Assembly (NCBI GenBank): GCA_002720865.1
Contig: PBIO01000014.1
Span: forward strand, 310,001 to 374,000
Origin: Halobacteriovorax sp.
GTDB lineage: Bacteria; Bdellovibrionota; Bacteriovoracia; Bacteriovoracales; Bacteriovoracaceae
DNA: 64,000 bases
Direction: 5' to 3'
The position numbers and the translations under genes were made by a program. How positions within the stretch are numbered: position 1 is the first letter of the stretch; every line of letters starts with the position of its first letter. Shown here piece after piece: positions 46,224 to 55,177 of this stretch. The notes beneath the pieces were generated by a model. The model was not told the origin of the DNA and searched no databases. It worked only from the letters and a program-made list of their open reading frames with translations.

Positions 46224-46937
46224 ATGACTGAAGAAACGACCTCTCCTGAAGTAGAAGCTGAAGCTCCCGCTGAAGAAGAAAAGAAAGAAGTCTCGACCGC
46301 TGTTGACCTACCCGTATTTTACGGAGTCAAGGCCGGTATGACTCGAATTTTTGATGATGCTGGAAATCATGTTCCAGTTACTGTTGTTAAGTTAATCCCT
46401 AACCGTGTAGCTCAAGTGAAAACTAAAGAGACTGACGGTTATGAAGCTTATCAACTTGCTTACAATGTTAAGCGTGAAAAACTTCTTAATAATCCCACGA
46501 AAGGACATTTGAAAAAGGCAGGTATCACTGATCACTTAACTCGCTTTGGTGAAGTTAAGGCTGAAGGTGCTTCTGCTGATGCTCTTGGAAAAGAAGTATC
46601 TTTAGAAAGTTTTTCTAAAGACTCTTTTATTGACGTTACCGGTATTTCAAAAGGTAAGGGCTTCCAAGGTGTTATGAAGAGATGGAACTTCCAAGGTGGT
46701 CCAGCTGCTCACGGTTCAAAATTTCACCGTGCTCCTGGTTCAATTGGTATGTGTGCTTCTCCTGGGCGTGTAATAAAAGGCAAAAAACTTCCTGGTCACA
46801 TGGGTGCTAAACAGAAGACTGTTCAGAACCTTCAGGTAGTTGAGCTTAACAAGGAACAAGGTTACTTACTAGTTAAGGGATCAGTTCCAGGTTCTAAGTC
46901 TGGTTTTCTTAGAATCTCTAAAGCTGTGAAGAAGTAG
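46224..46937 (+). CDS. rplC: 50S ribosomal protein L3
   Basis: 237 residues; the E. coli protein has 209. An extra N-terminal ~29 residues (Glu/Ala/Pro-rich) precede the normal start region (YGVKAGMTRIFDDAG). The central loop GSIGMCASPGRVIKGKKLPG reaches the peptidyl-transferase centre. GGAGG precedes the ATG at 46224. The acidic extension is predicted to be disordered. Confidence 0.97.
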   Translation: MTEETTSPEVEAEAPAEEEKKEVSTAVDLPVFYGVKAGMTRIFDDAGNHVPVTVVKLIPNRVAQVKTKETDGYEAYQLAYNVKREKLLNNPTKGHLKKAGITDHLTRFGEVKAEGASADALGKEVSLESFSKDSFIDVTGISKGKGFQGVMKRWNFQGGPAAHGSKFHRAPGSIGMCASPGRVIKGKKLPGHMGAKQKTVQNLQVVELNKEQGYLLVKGSVPGSKSGFLRISKAVKK

Positions 46938-46946
46938 GGGTAGACT

Positions 46947-47564
46947 ATGACTGATATAACCGTACTTAACTCAAAATTTGAATCTAGCGGAAAGCTTACT
47001 ACTGAAGTTAGCCTAACTGCTGATGATATTAATGTTCCTGTAGTTCACCAAATCGTTAAAGCTACTTTAGCTGGCCGTCGTCAAGGTACTCACAGTACTA
47101 AGACTCGTGGTAATAAGCGTGGTGGTGGAGCTAAGCCATTTAAGCAAAAAGGTACTGGTAGAGCTCGTCAGGGTTCTTCAAGATCACCTTTAATGGTTGG
47201 CGGTGGAACCGCATTTGGTCCAACTCCAAGGGACTATTCTCAAAACGTAAATAAGAAGATGGCTCTTAAAGGGATCCAATCGATTATTGCTGACAAGCTT
47301 CAGGCTGGAAAACTTACTGTAGTTGAAAAGCTTGATTCTGATGGAAAGACTAAAGGTATGTTCAAGACTTTAAATGATAAAGGTCTTCTTCCTGCTCTAG
47401 TTGTAACTGCAGCAAGCGATTCTCTTGCACTACGTGCAGCTAAAAACCTTCAATGGGGTAAAGGTATTCCAGTAAAAGGTTTTAGTGTTTATGAAGCTGT
47501 TAAATTTGAAAACCTAGTAATTGAAAAAGAAGCACTCGAAACGCTTCTTAATCGAGTGGTGTAA
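46947..47564 (+). CDS. rplD: 50S ribosomal protein L4
   Basis: 205 residues, normal size. The tunnel loop KTRGNKRGGGAKPFKQKGTG, then RARQGSSRSPLMVGGG, is intact. In E. coli L4 also represses the S10 operon. It lies between rplC and rplW with short gaps. Confidence 0.98.
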   Translation: MTDITVLNSKFESSGKLTTEVSLTADDINVPVVHQIVKATLAGRRQGTHSTKTRGNKRGGGAKPFKQKGTGRARQGSSRSPLMVGGGTAFGPTPRDYSQNVNKKMALKGIQSIIADKLQAGKLTVVEKLDSDGKTKGMFKTLNDKGLLPALVVTAASDSLALRAAKNLQWGKGIPVKGFSVYEAVKFENLVIEKEALETLLNRVV

Positions 47565-47566
47565 TT

Positions 47567-47854
47567 ATGCAAATGCAAGACGTATTACTGAAACCATTGA
47601 TTACTGAAAAAGCTTCAACTGGATCTGACAAATTTAACCGTTTTGGTTTTATGGTTGCACTAGGTGCGAACAAGAATCAAATCAAGTCAGCTGTAGAAAA
47701 GCTTTATGATGTAAAAGTATTAAATGTTAAGACAAGTATTGCTCCTGGAAAACTCGTAAGAGCAGGGAAATCTGTCAAGAAAACGCCAAAGACCAAGAAG
47801 GCATTTGTTCAGCTTAAAGAGGGACAAAGAATAGAATTTTTTAAAGGCGTATAA
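47567..47854 (+). CDS. rplW: 50S ribosomal protein L23
   Basis: 95 residues. VLLKPLITEKASTGSD and the loop KKTPKTKKAFVQLKEGQRI identify it. L23 sits at the tunnel exit and is the docking site for trigger factor and SRP. Confidence 0.97.
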   Translation: MQMQDVLLKPLITEKASTGSDKFNRFGFMVALGANKNQIKSAVEKLYDVKVLNVKTSIAPGKLVRAGKSVKKTPKTKKAFVQLKEGQRIEFFKGV

Positions 47855-47861
47855 GGATTGA

Positions 47862-48695
47862 ATGATGGGAATTCGTAAGTTTAAACCAACAACACCTTCT
47901 CTTAGAAATACTGCGGTAGTTACTTCGGAAGGGCTTACTAAAGGGGTTAAACCTCTAAAAGGTATGCTCGGTTCAAAGAGTTCAACTGGTGGTCGTAATA
48001 ACCACGGTAGAATTACTTGTCGTCATAAAGGTGGCGGAGTTAAGAGAAGATATAGAACTATTGATTTTAAAAGAAATAAATTAGATATCCCTGCAAAGGT
48101 TCAAGCGATTGTTTATGATCCAAATAGAACATGTCATATCGCTCAACTTGCTTATGCAGACGGTTACAAGTGTTACATCTTAGCTCCTCTTGGACTAAAT
48201 GTTGGTGATACTGTGATCTCTTCAAAAGACGCGGATATTAAGACAGGTAACTCTAAGCTTCTAGCTGATATTCCAGTTGGTACTTTAGTTCATAATGTTG
48301 AACTAAACCCAGGTGCTGGTGGTCAAATGGCTAGATCTGCTGGAGCTTATGTTCAAGTTATGGCGAAAGAAGGAGATTCAGTTCTTCTAAGAATGCCATC
48401 GGGAGAACTAAGAAAAGTTAAACTTACTTGTCGAGCGACTATTGGTCAGGTTGGAAATCTTGATCATGAAAAACGTCAACTTGGTAAAGCTGGTAGAGCT
48501 CGTTGGTTAGGACGTCGTCCAACTGTACGTGGTGTTGCTATGAACCCAGTTGATCACCCACATGGTGGTGGTGAAGGTCGTACATCGGGTGGTCGTCATC
48601 CTGTTTCTCCTTGGGGAATGCCTACAAAAGGTTACAAGACTAGGAAGAACAAGAGAACTGACCGTTTTATTGTTAAAAGAAGAAATAAGAAATAA
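47862..48695 (+). CDS. rplB: 50S ribosomal protein L2
   Basis: 277 residues (E. coli 273). [20 protein letters not shown] and the conserved C-terminal [20 protein letters not shown], with its essential His, are intact. L2 binds domain IV of 23S rRNA and supports subunit joining. Confidence 0.99.
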   Translation: MMGIRKFKPTTPSLRNTAVVTSEGLTKGVKPLKGMLGSKSSTGGRNNHGRITCRHKGGGVKRRYRTIDFKRNKLDIPAKVQAIVYDPNRTCHIAQLAYADGYKCYILAPLGLNVGDTVISSKDADIKTGNSKLLADIPVGTLVHNVELNPGAGGQMARSAGAYVQVMAKEGDSVLLRMPSGELRKVKLTCRATIGQVGNLDHEKRQLGKAGRARWLGRRPTVRGVAMNPVDHPHGGGEGRTSGGRHPVSPWGMPTKGYKTRKNKRTDRFIVKRRNKK

Positions 48696-48719
48696 GCCAT
48701 TAGGCTTTAAGGAGAAAAT

Positions 48720-49001
48720 ATGTCTCGATCACTTAAAAAGGGACCATTTGTTGATCAATCGCTTATTAAGAAAGCGATGGAACTTGATGGTGACAAAGCT
48801 AGATCTTCAAAGGTCATTAAGACTTGGTCACGTCGTTCGACGATCGTACCTGAATTTATCGGACTTACTTTCGCTGTTCATAACGGCAAGAAGTTTATCC
48901 CTGTATACGTTACTGACAATATGATTGGTCACAAGTTAGGGGAATTTGCATTAACAAGAACCTATTCTGGTCACGGTGCTGACAAGAAAGGGAAAAAGTA
49001 G
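48720..49001 (+). CDS. rpsS: 30S ribosomal protein S19
   Basis: 93 residues (E. coli 92). [20 protein letters not shown] and [20 protein letters not shown] are typical. It contacts S13 in the 30S head. AAGGAG precedes the start. Confidence 0.98.
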   Translation: MSRSLKKGPFVDQSLIKKAMELDGDKARSSKVIKTWSRRSTIVPEFIGLTFAVHNGKKFIPVYVTDNMIGHKLGEFALTRTYSGHGADKKGKK

Positions 49002-49011
49002 GTAGGGAATA

Positions 49012-49347
49012 ATGGCTATAACAGTTAAAAACAGCAGAGTTGGTATTGCTCCCCGTAAAGTTAGACTTGTTTGTGATCTTATCAGAAACAAGAAAGCTTC
49101 TGATGCATTAAGAACTCTTCGCTTTTGTGAGAAGAAAGAAACGGCCATTGTTTTGGCTAAATTAATTAATAGTGGACTAGCTATCGCTCAAGAGTCTGGA
49201 AAGTACGATATCGATAATCTCGTTGTTGGAACTCTATACGCGAACGAAGGGCCAACTCTTAAAAGAATTCAGCCACGTGCCCAAGGTCGTGCCTTTAGAA
49301 TTCGTAAAAGAACTAGTCACGTAACTTTAGAACTGAAAGAAGCATAG
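49012..49347 (+). CDS. rplV: 50S ribosomal protein L22
   Basis: 111 residues. VGIAPRKVRLVCDLIRNKKA and the tunnel hairpin with PRAQGRAFRIRKRTSH are intact, so the usual macrolide-site loop is present. Confidence 0.98.
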   Translation: MAITVKNSRVGIAPRKVRLVCDLIRNKKASDALRTLRFCEKKETAIVLAKLINSGLAIAQESGKYDIDNLVVGTLYANEGPTLKRIQPRAQGRAFRIRKRTSHVTLELKEA

Positions 49348-49357
49348 GAAGGATAGA

Positions 49358-49987
49358 ATGGGACAAAAAGTACATCCATATGGATTTAGACTAGGTTACA
49401 TCAAAGGTTGGCAGTCAAACTGGTACACTGATAAGCGTGCTTATGCGACTAACCTTCACGAAGATTTAGCTATCCGTAACTACATTGAAACGAACATGAA
49501 AAATGCAGCTGTAGCTAGCGTTGATATTTCAAGAACTTCTGATCAAGTTAAAGTTACAGTAAATACTGCTAAGCCAGGTGTGGCTATCGGTAAAAAAGGT
49601 ACTGGAATTGATAAAATTCGTGGTGACCTTAAGAAACTTACTAAAGGAACTCTTATCTTCAATATTGCTGAAGTTAAGAGACCAGACGCTGATGCGAAGT
49701 TAATTGCAGAAAATATCGCAGCTCAACTTGAAAAGCGTGTTGCTTTCAGAAGAGCTATGAAAAAGGTTATGCAATCAGCTTTCCGCGCAGGTGTTAAAGG
49801 TATCCGTGTTAGAACTGCTGGTCGTCTTGGTGGAGCTGAGATGGCAAGAGCTGAAGGATACTCAGAAAGAAAGGTTCCTCTTCATACTCTAAGAGCTGAT
49901 ATTGATTACAATACAGCAGAAGCCAAAACTACTTATGGAGTTATTGGCGTTAAAGTTTGGGTATATAAGGGTGAGATTTATAAGTAA
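49358..49987 (+). CDS. rpsC: 30S ribosomal protein S3
   Basis: 209 residues (E. coli 233, with a longer C-terminal tail). MGQKVHPYGFRLGYIKGWQS, the KH-type GKKGTGIDKIRGDL and the C-terminal GRLGGAEMARAEGYSERKVP identify it. It lines the mRNA entry channel with S4 and S5. Confidence 0.98.
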   Translation: MGQKVHPYGFRLGYIKGWQSNWYTDKRAYATNLHEDLAIRNYIETNMKNAAVASVDISRTSDQVKVTVNTAKPGVAIGKKGTGIDKIRGDLKKLTKGTLIFNIAEVKRPDADAKLIAENIAAQLEKRVAFRRAMKKVMQSAFRAGVKGIRVRTAGRLGGAEMARAEGYSERKVPLHTLRADIDYNTAEAKTTYGVIGVKVWVYKGEIYK

Positions 49988-50020
49988 GAGTTTTTGCTCT
50001 TAATTTAAAGGAATTGGAAA

Positions 50021-50434
50021 ATGTTAAGTCCTAAAAAAGTAAAACACAGAAAGCAACAAAAAGGCCGTATGAAAGGCAAAGCTAACCGTGGAAATACTAT
50101 CACTTTTGGTGAATACGGTATACAGGCTGTTTCTTGTGGTTATATCACTAACCGTCAGATTGAAGCTGCTCGTATCGCCATGACTCGTAAGATTAAGAGG
50201 GGTGGACAGGTATGGATCAAGATCTTCCCAGACAAGTCTCTAACGAGAAAGCCTGCTGAAGTTCGTATGGGTAAGGGTAAAGGTTCACCAGACTCATGGG
50301 TTGCAGTGGTTAAGCCTGGGCGTATTTTATTTGAGATTAAGCATACTGAACCAGAATTAAGCATCGAAGCACTAAAGCTTGCTTGTTACAAACTTCCAGT
50401 TAAGACGAAGATTGTAAAAAGAGAAATGGAATAA
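50021..50434 (+). CDS. rplP: 50S ribosomal protein L16
   Basis: 137 residues, normal size. [20 protein letters not shown] and [20 protein letters not shown] are typical. It contacts the A-site tRNA elbow and is needed late in 50S assembly. Confidence 0.98.
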   Translation: MLSPKKVKHRKQQKGRMKGKANRGNTITFGEYGIQAVSCGYITNRQIEAARIAMTRKIKRGGQVWIKIFPDKSLTRKPAEVRMGKGKGSPDSWVAVVKPGRILFEIKHTEPELSIEALKLACYKLPVKTKIVKREME

Positions 50435-50446
50435 TTAGAGGCAGAT

Positions 50447-50653
50447 ATGGCAATTGAAACGTTGAAATATGAAGAAGTTAAAGGTTGGGATGCGAAGCAA
50501 ATCGACTCAAAAGTTGAAGAGATCAGAACTGAGCTTTTTAACATCAGAATGCAAAAAGTTGCTTCTGGTATCGATAAACCACATCTTTTAAAAATTGGTA
50601 AAAAGAATATTGCCAAGCTCTTAACGGCTAAGAGCGCGAGTAGAGGTAAGTAA
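50447..50653 (+). CDS. rpmC: 50S ribosomal protein L29
   Basis: 68 residues in a two-helix hairpin; the typical [13 protein letters not shown] segment is visible. It lies next to L23 at the tunnel exit. Its stop overlaps the rpsQ start by 1 bp (TAATG). Confidence 0.95.
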   Translation: MAIETLKYEEVKGWDAKQIDSKVEEIRTELFNIRMQKVASGIDKPHLLKIGKKNIAKLLTAKSASRGK

Positions 50654-50904
50654 TGAGCGAACAAAAAGCATTTAAAAGAACACTTGAAGGTGTTGTAGTT
50701 AGCGATAAGAACGAGCAGACAATTGTTGTAAATGTTCTTCGTCGTTTTAAGCACAGAACTTATAGTAAGTTCGTAAACTCTTCAAAGAAGTACCATGCTC
50801 ACGATGCGGCTAACACTGCAAAAGTTGGGGATAAAGTAACAATCATCGAATCAAGAGCTCATTCTAAGTTAAAGAAATGGGAACTTGTAAGCGTTAATAA
50901 GTAA
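50653..50904 (+). CDS. rpsQ: 30S ribosomal protein S17
   Basis: 83 residues with the OB-fold pattern: [20 protein letters not shown], then [20 protein letters not shown] and [15 protein letters not shown]. It is a primary 16S 5'-domain binder. Translation is coupled to rpmC. Confidence 0.97.
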   Translation: MSEQKAFKRTLEGVVVSDKNEQTIVVNVLRRFKHRTYSKFVNSSKKYHAHDAANTAKVGDKVTIIESRAHSKLKKWELVSVNK

Positions 50905-50926
50905 TTAAGGCGAGTTGGAGTAAGTA

Positions 50927-51295
50927 ATGATTCAAATGCAATCAAAAATGGACGTAGCAGACAACTCTGGAGCCAAAGAAGTTAAGTGTATTAAAGTTCT
51001 TGGTGGTTCTAAAAGAATGTCAGCTGGTCTTGGAGATATCGTTGTAGTAGCTGTTCAGCAAGCTCTTCCTGGTGGAAAAATCAAGAAGGGTGACGTTAAG
51101 AAGGCTGTTATCGTTCGTACGAAGTACCCGATCAGAAGAGAAGATGGATCGTACATCCAGTTCGATAAGAACAGCGTTGTGATTTTAGGAACAAATAATG
51201 AACCTGTTGGAACTCGTATTTTTGGGCCAGTAGCAAGAGAACTTCGTGGACGTAGCTTCACAAAGATCTGTTCACTAGCACCAGAAGTTCTATAA
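50927..51295 (+). CDS. rplN: 50S ribosomal protein L14
   Basis: 122 residues, typical. [20 protein letters not shown] and [20 protein letters not shown] are conserved. It forms part of the intersubunit bridge B8. Confidence 0.98.
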   Translation: MIQMQSKMDVADNSGAKEVKCIKVLGGSKRMSAGLGDIVVVAVQQALPGGKIKKGDVKKAVIVRTKYPIRREDGSYIQFDKNSVVILGTNNEPVGTRIFGPVARELRGRSFTKICSLAPEVL

Positions 51296-51305
51296 GAGGA
51301 TTGAA

Positions 51306-51614
51306 ATGGAAAAGTTAAGAGTAAGTGACGAAGTAGTAATTTTAGCTGGAAAAGATAAAGGTAAGAAAGGAAATGTTCTTCAAATCTTTAGAAAGCAAAA
51401 CCGTGTAATCGTTGGTGGTTGTAACGTAGTTAAAAAAGCCGTTAAGCCAACTCAAGAAAACCCAGCCGGTGGAATTACTGAAAAAGAGGCCCCTGTTCAT
51501 ATCTCTAACGTGGCAGTTGTTAGTCCAAAAACTAATAAAGCTACTAGAGTTAAAATTGTGAACAAAGATGGAAAAAATATTCGCGTAGCGGTTTCTTGTG
51601 GAACTGAGCTGTAA
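51306..51614 (+). CDS. rplX: 50S ribosomal protein L24
   Basis: 102 residues with an N-terminal KOW motif (DEVVILAGKDKGKKGNVLQI) and NPAGGITEKEAPVHISNVAV. It is an early 50S assembly initiator. Confidence 0.98.
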   Translation: MEKLRVSDEVVILAGKDKGKKGNVLQIFRKQNRVIVGGCNVVKKAVKPTQENPAGGITEKEAPVHISNVAVVSPKTNKATRVKIVNKDGKNIRVAVSCGTEL

Positions 51615-51626
51615 TTAAGAAGGTTT

Positions 51627-52169
51627 ATGATGAGTAGATTAAGCGAAAAATACAATAAAGAGATCATCGGAGAGATGAAGGGTAAATTTAATTATACAAA
51701 CCCACATCTAATCCCGAAGCTGGAAAAAATTGTTGTTAACTGTGTAACTAAAGATTGTGTTACGAATTCAAAAACAGTTGACGGAATTATGGCTGATCTT
51801 GAAGCGATTACTGGTCAAAAGCCGGTTGTTGCTAAAGCTAGAAAATCAATTGCTGGTTTTAAGCTTCGTGAAGGACAGGCACTTGGTGCAAACGTAACTC
51901 TTAGAGGAGAAAGAATGTATGAATTTCTTGATCGTCTAGTTTCAATTACGCTTCCAAGAGTTCGTGACTTTCGTGGTGTTAACAAGAAAGCATTTGATGG
52001 AAGAGGAAATTATACTCTTGGATTAAAAGAGCAAATCATCTTCCCAGAAATCAACTACGACAAAATTGATAAAGTTCGTGGTATCGGGATTTCATTTGTA
52101 ACTACTGCTAATAATGACGAGGAAGGGCGTGAATTGCTTAAGCAATTTGGTATGCCTTTTCAACAATAA
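51627..52169 (+). CDS. rplE: 50S ribosomal protein L5
   Basis: 180 residues (E. coli 179). The motifs [20 protein letters not shown] and [18 protein letters not shown] are standard. It binds 5S rRNA. Two ATG codons stand together at the start; either may be used. Confidence 0.98.
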   Translation: MMSRLSEKYNKEIIGEMKGKFNYTNPHLIPKLEKIVVNCVTKDCVTNSKTVDGIMADLEAITGQKPVVAKARKSIAGFKLREGQALGANVTLRGERMYEFLDRLVSITLPRVRDFRGVNKKAFDGRGNYTLGLKEQIIFPEINYDKIDKVRGIGISFVTTANNDEEGRELLKQFGMPFQQ

Positions 52170-52186
52170 GATAAGAGGAAACTCGT

Positions 52187-52492
52187 ATGCCAAGAAGAGC
52201 AAAGATCGTAAGTAACGATAAAAGAAGAAAGATGGCAGAAAAGCATCTTAAGCTTAGAAAAGAGCTTAGAGCTACTGTGAAAAATACAAACTTAACTGAC
52301 GATGAACGTTGGGCAGCTCAGGACAAGCTCCAAAAGCTACCACGTAACTCTTGTGAAAACAGAGTAAGAAATCGTTGTGTAATAACAGGTCGTTCACGTG
52401 GTGTGTACAGAGCGTTTGGACTTTCAAGACTTGAGTTTAGAAGACTCGCCTTGAGAGGGATGCTACCTGGTGTAACTAAGTCTAGTTGGTGA
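52187..52492 (+). CDS. rpsN: 30S ribosomal protein S14 (zinc-free type)
   Basis: 101 residues, the long form without the CxxC...CxxC zinc motif. The conserved end reads [20 protein letters not shown]. One Cys remains in [10 protein letters not shown] but does not form a zinc set. Confidence 0.97.
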   Translation: MPRRAKIVSNDKRRKMAEKHLKLRKELRATVKNTNLTDDERWAAQDKLQKLPRNSCENRVRNRCVITGRSRGVYRAFGLSRLEFRRLALRGMLPGVTKSSW

Positions 52493-52508
52493 TTGAGGAG
52501 AATTAGAT

Positions 52509-52892
52509 ATGATGACAGATCCTATAGCGGACATGCTAACAAGAATCAGAAACGCCATCCAGGCCGGACATGATCGTGTTGAGTTTCCTGCAAGTAAAGT
52601 AAAAGCTGGTGTTTGTAAGGTTATGAAGGAAGAAGGGTATATCCGTGGCTTCAAAATCGTTGCAAAAGAAAAATCAGATATCAGAATCAAAGTTCTTCTA
52701 AAAGAAGATGCGATCGTAGGGATTAAGAGATTTTCTCGTCCAGGTCTAAGACAGTACAGAGGATATAATAATATGCCTCGTGTAATTTCAGGTCTTGGTA
52801 CTGCTATCGTTTCAACTTCTCATGGAGTTCTTTCTTCTAGAGAAGCAAAAACTAAGAAAGTGGGCGGAGAAGTTCTCTGCACAATTTGGTAA
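52509..52892 (+). CDS. rpsH: 30S ribosomal protein S8
   Basis: 127 residues. DPIADMLTRIRNAIQAGHDR at the start and VISGLGTAIVSTSHGVLSSR at the end are typical. In E. coli S8 represses the spc operon by binding near rplE. Here too it is immediately followed by rplF. Confidence 0.98.
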   Translation: MMTDPIADMLTRIRNAIQAGHDRVEFPASKVKAGVCKVMKEEGYIRGFKIVAKEKSDIRIKVLLKEDAIVGIKRFSRPGLRQYRGYNNMPRVISGLGTAIVSTSHGVLSSREAKTKKVGGEVLCTIW

Positions 52893-52901
52893 GAGGTAGT
52901 A

Positions 52902-53441
52902 ATGAGCAGAATTGGAAAAAACCCAGTTGTAATACCAGAAAAAGTAACTGTTACTTTGGACGGACAGAAGGTTTCTGTAAAAGGACCCAACGGGAATTTA
53001 GATTATACCTTTACTGATTTCGTAAAAATCGAATCAGATGGAAAAGAAGTTAAAGTTAATCCAATTGATGAGTCTAAAATGGCTCGTTCACTTTGGGGAA
53101 CAACTCGTACACTAATCGACAATATGGTTGTTGGTGTAAGCACTGGTTTCAAAAAAGACCTAGAGTTTAATGGAGTTGGTTATAAAGCTGCTGTTAAGGG
53201 CGATGTTCTTAATCTTAGCTTAGGTTATTCACACCCAATTGATTATAAGCTTCCAACTGGAGTTTCGGCTAAAGTTGATAAGAACGTAATTTCTATCAGT
53301 GGTGCGGATAAAGAACTTGTTGGATTTGCAGCTGCAAAGATTAGATCGTTCAGACCACCAGAGCCTTATAAAGGTAAAGGTATTAAGTATGCTGACGAAC
53401 ATATCATCCGTAAGGCTGGTAAGACTGGTGCTAAGAAGTAA
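52902..53441 (+). CDS. rplF: 50S ribosomal protein L6
   Basis: 179 residues. MSRIGKNPVVIPEKVTVTLD and the C-terminal PEPYKGKGIKYADEHIIRKA, with a Lys-rich end, are conserved. It lies near the sarcin-ricin loop and factor-binding site. Confidence 0.98.
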   Translation: MSRIGKNPVVIPEKVTVTLDGQKVSVKGPNGNLDYTFTDFVKIESDGKEVKVNPIDESKMARSLWGTTRTLIDNMVVGVSTGFKKDLEFNGVGYKAAVKGDVLNLSLGYSHPIDYKLPTGVSAKVDKNVISISGADKELVGFAAAKIRSFRPPEPYKGKGIKYADEHIIRKAGKTGAKK

Positions 53442-53461
53442 GCACTAAAAGAGAGTAAGAG

Positions 53462-53839
53462 ATGAGAAAACCATTAGGTAAAGTAAAAAACCCTTCATTG
53501 GCTAAAAAGCTAAGAAGAAAATTGTCTATTAGAGCAAAGATTAATGGGACAGCAGAACGTCCAAGATTATGCGCTACTAAGACAAATAAGCATTTAAGAG
53601 TGCAGGTAATTGACGATGTTACTGCCACTACTCTTCTAAGCGTTCAGACGTATGGAAAAGGTGGAGTATCTGGTGCAAGAGCGAACAGAGAAGGTGCAAA
53701 ACTTCTTGGAGCTAAGCTTGCTGAAGAACTTAAAGGCAAGAAAATTGAAAGTGCTGTTTTCGACAGAAGTGGAAGTGCCTATACAGGTGTATTAGCAACC
53801 TTAGTTGACTCTGTAAGAGAAAACGGAATTCGAATTTAA
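53462..53839 (+). CDS. rplR: 50S ribosomal protein L18
   Basis: 125 residues. [20 protein letters not shown] and [20 protein letters not shown] are conserved. It binds 5S rRNA with L5. Confidence 0.97.
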   Translation: MRKPLGKVKNPSLAKKLRRKLSIRAKINGTAERPRLCATKTNKHLRVQVIDDVTATTLLSVQTYGKGGVSGARANREGAKLLGAKLAEELKGKKIESAVFDRSGSAYTGVLATLVDSVRENGIRI

Positions 53840-53850
53840 AGAGGAATCTC

Positions 53851-54495
53851 ATGAGCGAAGAAACAAAAAAAGCTGAGAGCACAGAAGAAGTTAAAGCGGA
53901 AGAAGCTGGAACAGAGAAAGCTGTAGAAGTTAAGGCAGATGCTGGTTCAGGTAAGAAGGAAGAAAAGAAAGGTCGTCGTAAACCGGCACCTCGTAAGCCA
54001 AAACCTCAAGTAGAATCTGAATTCGAAGAGAGAGTTGTGGCCGTTAACCGTGTTGCAAAAGTTGTAAAAGGTGGACGTAGATTTTCTTTCTCAGCTCTAA
54101 TGATTGTTGGGGATAAGAAAGGTCGTGTTGGATATGGACTTGGTAAAGCTAAAGAAGTTCCAGAAGCGATTAGAAAAGCTACACAAGCTGCTCAAAAGAA
54201 CCTTATTCCAGTGCCAATTGAGCACGGAACAATACCTCATCAGGTTTTAGGTGAGTTCGATGCTGGTAAGATCCTTTTTAAACCTGCTTCAGAAGGTACT
54301 GGTGTAAAAGCTGCTGGTGCATGTCGAGCGATTATGGAACTTGCAGGTGTTAGAAACGTTCTTACGAAATCAACACGTGGGAATAACCCTCATAATGTTG
54401 TTAAGGCTACTTTTCAGGCCTTAGGTCAACTTCGTTCAATTGAGCAAGTTGCAGCAGCAAGAGGAAAAGATGCTAAAGGCATAAGAATTAAATAG
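53851..54495 (+). CDS. rpsE: 30S ribosomal protein S5
   Basis: 214 residues against 167 in E. coli. The first ~40 residues are acidic (Glu/Lys/Ala), then ~15 are basic and Pro-rich ([12 protein letters not shown]), before the normal core ([20 protein letters not shown]). The core has [20 protein letters not shown] and [21 protein letters not shown]5 monitors decoding accuracy and lines the mRNA channel. AGAGGAAT precedes the ATG. Confidence 0.97.
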   Translation: MSEETKKAESTEEVKAEEAGTEKAVEVKADAGSGKKEEKKGRRKPAPRKPKPQVESEFEERVVAVNRVAKVVKGGRRFSFSALMIVGDKKGRVGYGLGKAKEVPEAIRKATQAAQKNLIPVPIEHGTIPHQVLGEFDAGKILFKPASEGTGVKAAGACRAIMELAGVRNVLTKSTRGNNPHNVVKATFQALGQLRSIEQVAAARGKDAKGIRIK

Positions 54496-54503
54496 AGGTA
54501 GAT

Positions 54504-54686
54504 ATGGCCAAGACAATTACAGTTACACTTAAGAAAAGTATAATTTCATGCACGCCTAAGCAAAAGGCTTGTGTAAAAGGACTTGGATTAAGAAAAACTG
54601 GTTCATCAAAAACATTAGAAAATACTCCAGCAGTACGTGGAATGATTAAAAAAGTTATTCACTTACTAGACTGGAAAGAAGCTTAA
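54504..54686 (+). CDS. rpmD: 50S ribosomal protein L30
   Basis: 60 residues. VTLKKSIISCTPKQKACVKG and LGLRKTGSSKTLENTPAVRG match the short bacterial L30. Confidence 0.95.
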   Translation: MAKTITVTLKKSIISCTPKQKACVKGLGLRKTGSSKTLENTPAVRGMIKKVIHLLDWKEA

Positions 54687-54704
54687 TAGGTTAGAGAGGC
54701 ATAT

Positions 54705-55160
54705 ATGTTAACGTTAAATAATCTAAGTAGTCCTAAAGGTGCACATCGTAATACGAAGCGTATTGGTCGTGGTCAAGGTTCGGGTCAAGGTACTCAAGCT
54801 GGTAAAGGTCATAAAGGTCAAAAAGCTCGTGCAGGTGGCGGTGTAAGACCAGGTTTTGAGGGTGGTAACATGCCTCTTTATATGCGTCTTCCAAAAAGAG
54901 GTTTCAAAAACTTTCTTTTTAGAACAAATTACGCAGAAATTAGTCTTGCTCAACTTGAAGCTAAGTTTGATGGTGGAGAAGTAACTAAAGAAGCTCTTAT
55001 CGAAAAAGGTTTATTGAAAGGAATCAATAAAAGACGTCCAGTTAAAGTCCTTGGAAATGGTGAACTTAAGAAAGCTCTTACATTTGTAGGAATTGAGAAA
55101 TTCACTAAGTCAGCAGCAGAAGCTGTTACTAAAGCTGGTGGAGAGATTAAAACCAAATAA
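54705..55160 (+). CDS. rplO: 50S ribosomal protein L15
   Basis: 151 residues. The basic glycine-rich start (RIGRGQGSGQGTQAGKGHKG) and FEGGNMPLYMRLPKRGFKN are typical. It is a late assembly protein. secY follows after 17 bp. Confidence 0.98.
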   Translation: MLTLNNLSSPKGAHRNTKRIGRGQGSGQGTQAGKGHKGQKARAGGGVRPGFEGGNMPLYMRLPKRGFKNFLFRTNYAEISLAQLEAKFDGGEVTKEALIEKGLLKGINKRRPVKVLGNGELKKALTFVGIEKFTKSAAEAVTKAGGEIKTK

Positions 55161-55177
55161 GGAAAGGATCCAACGGA

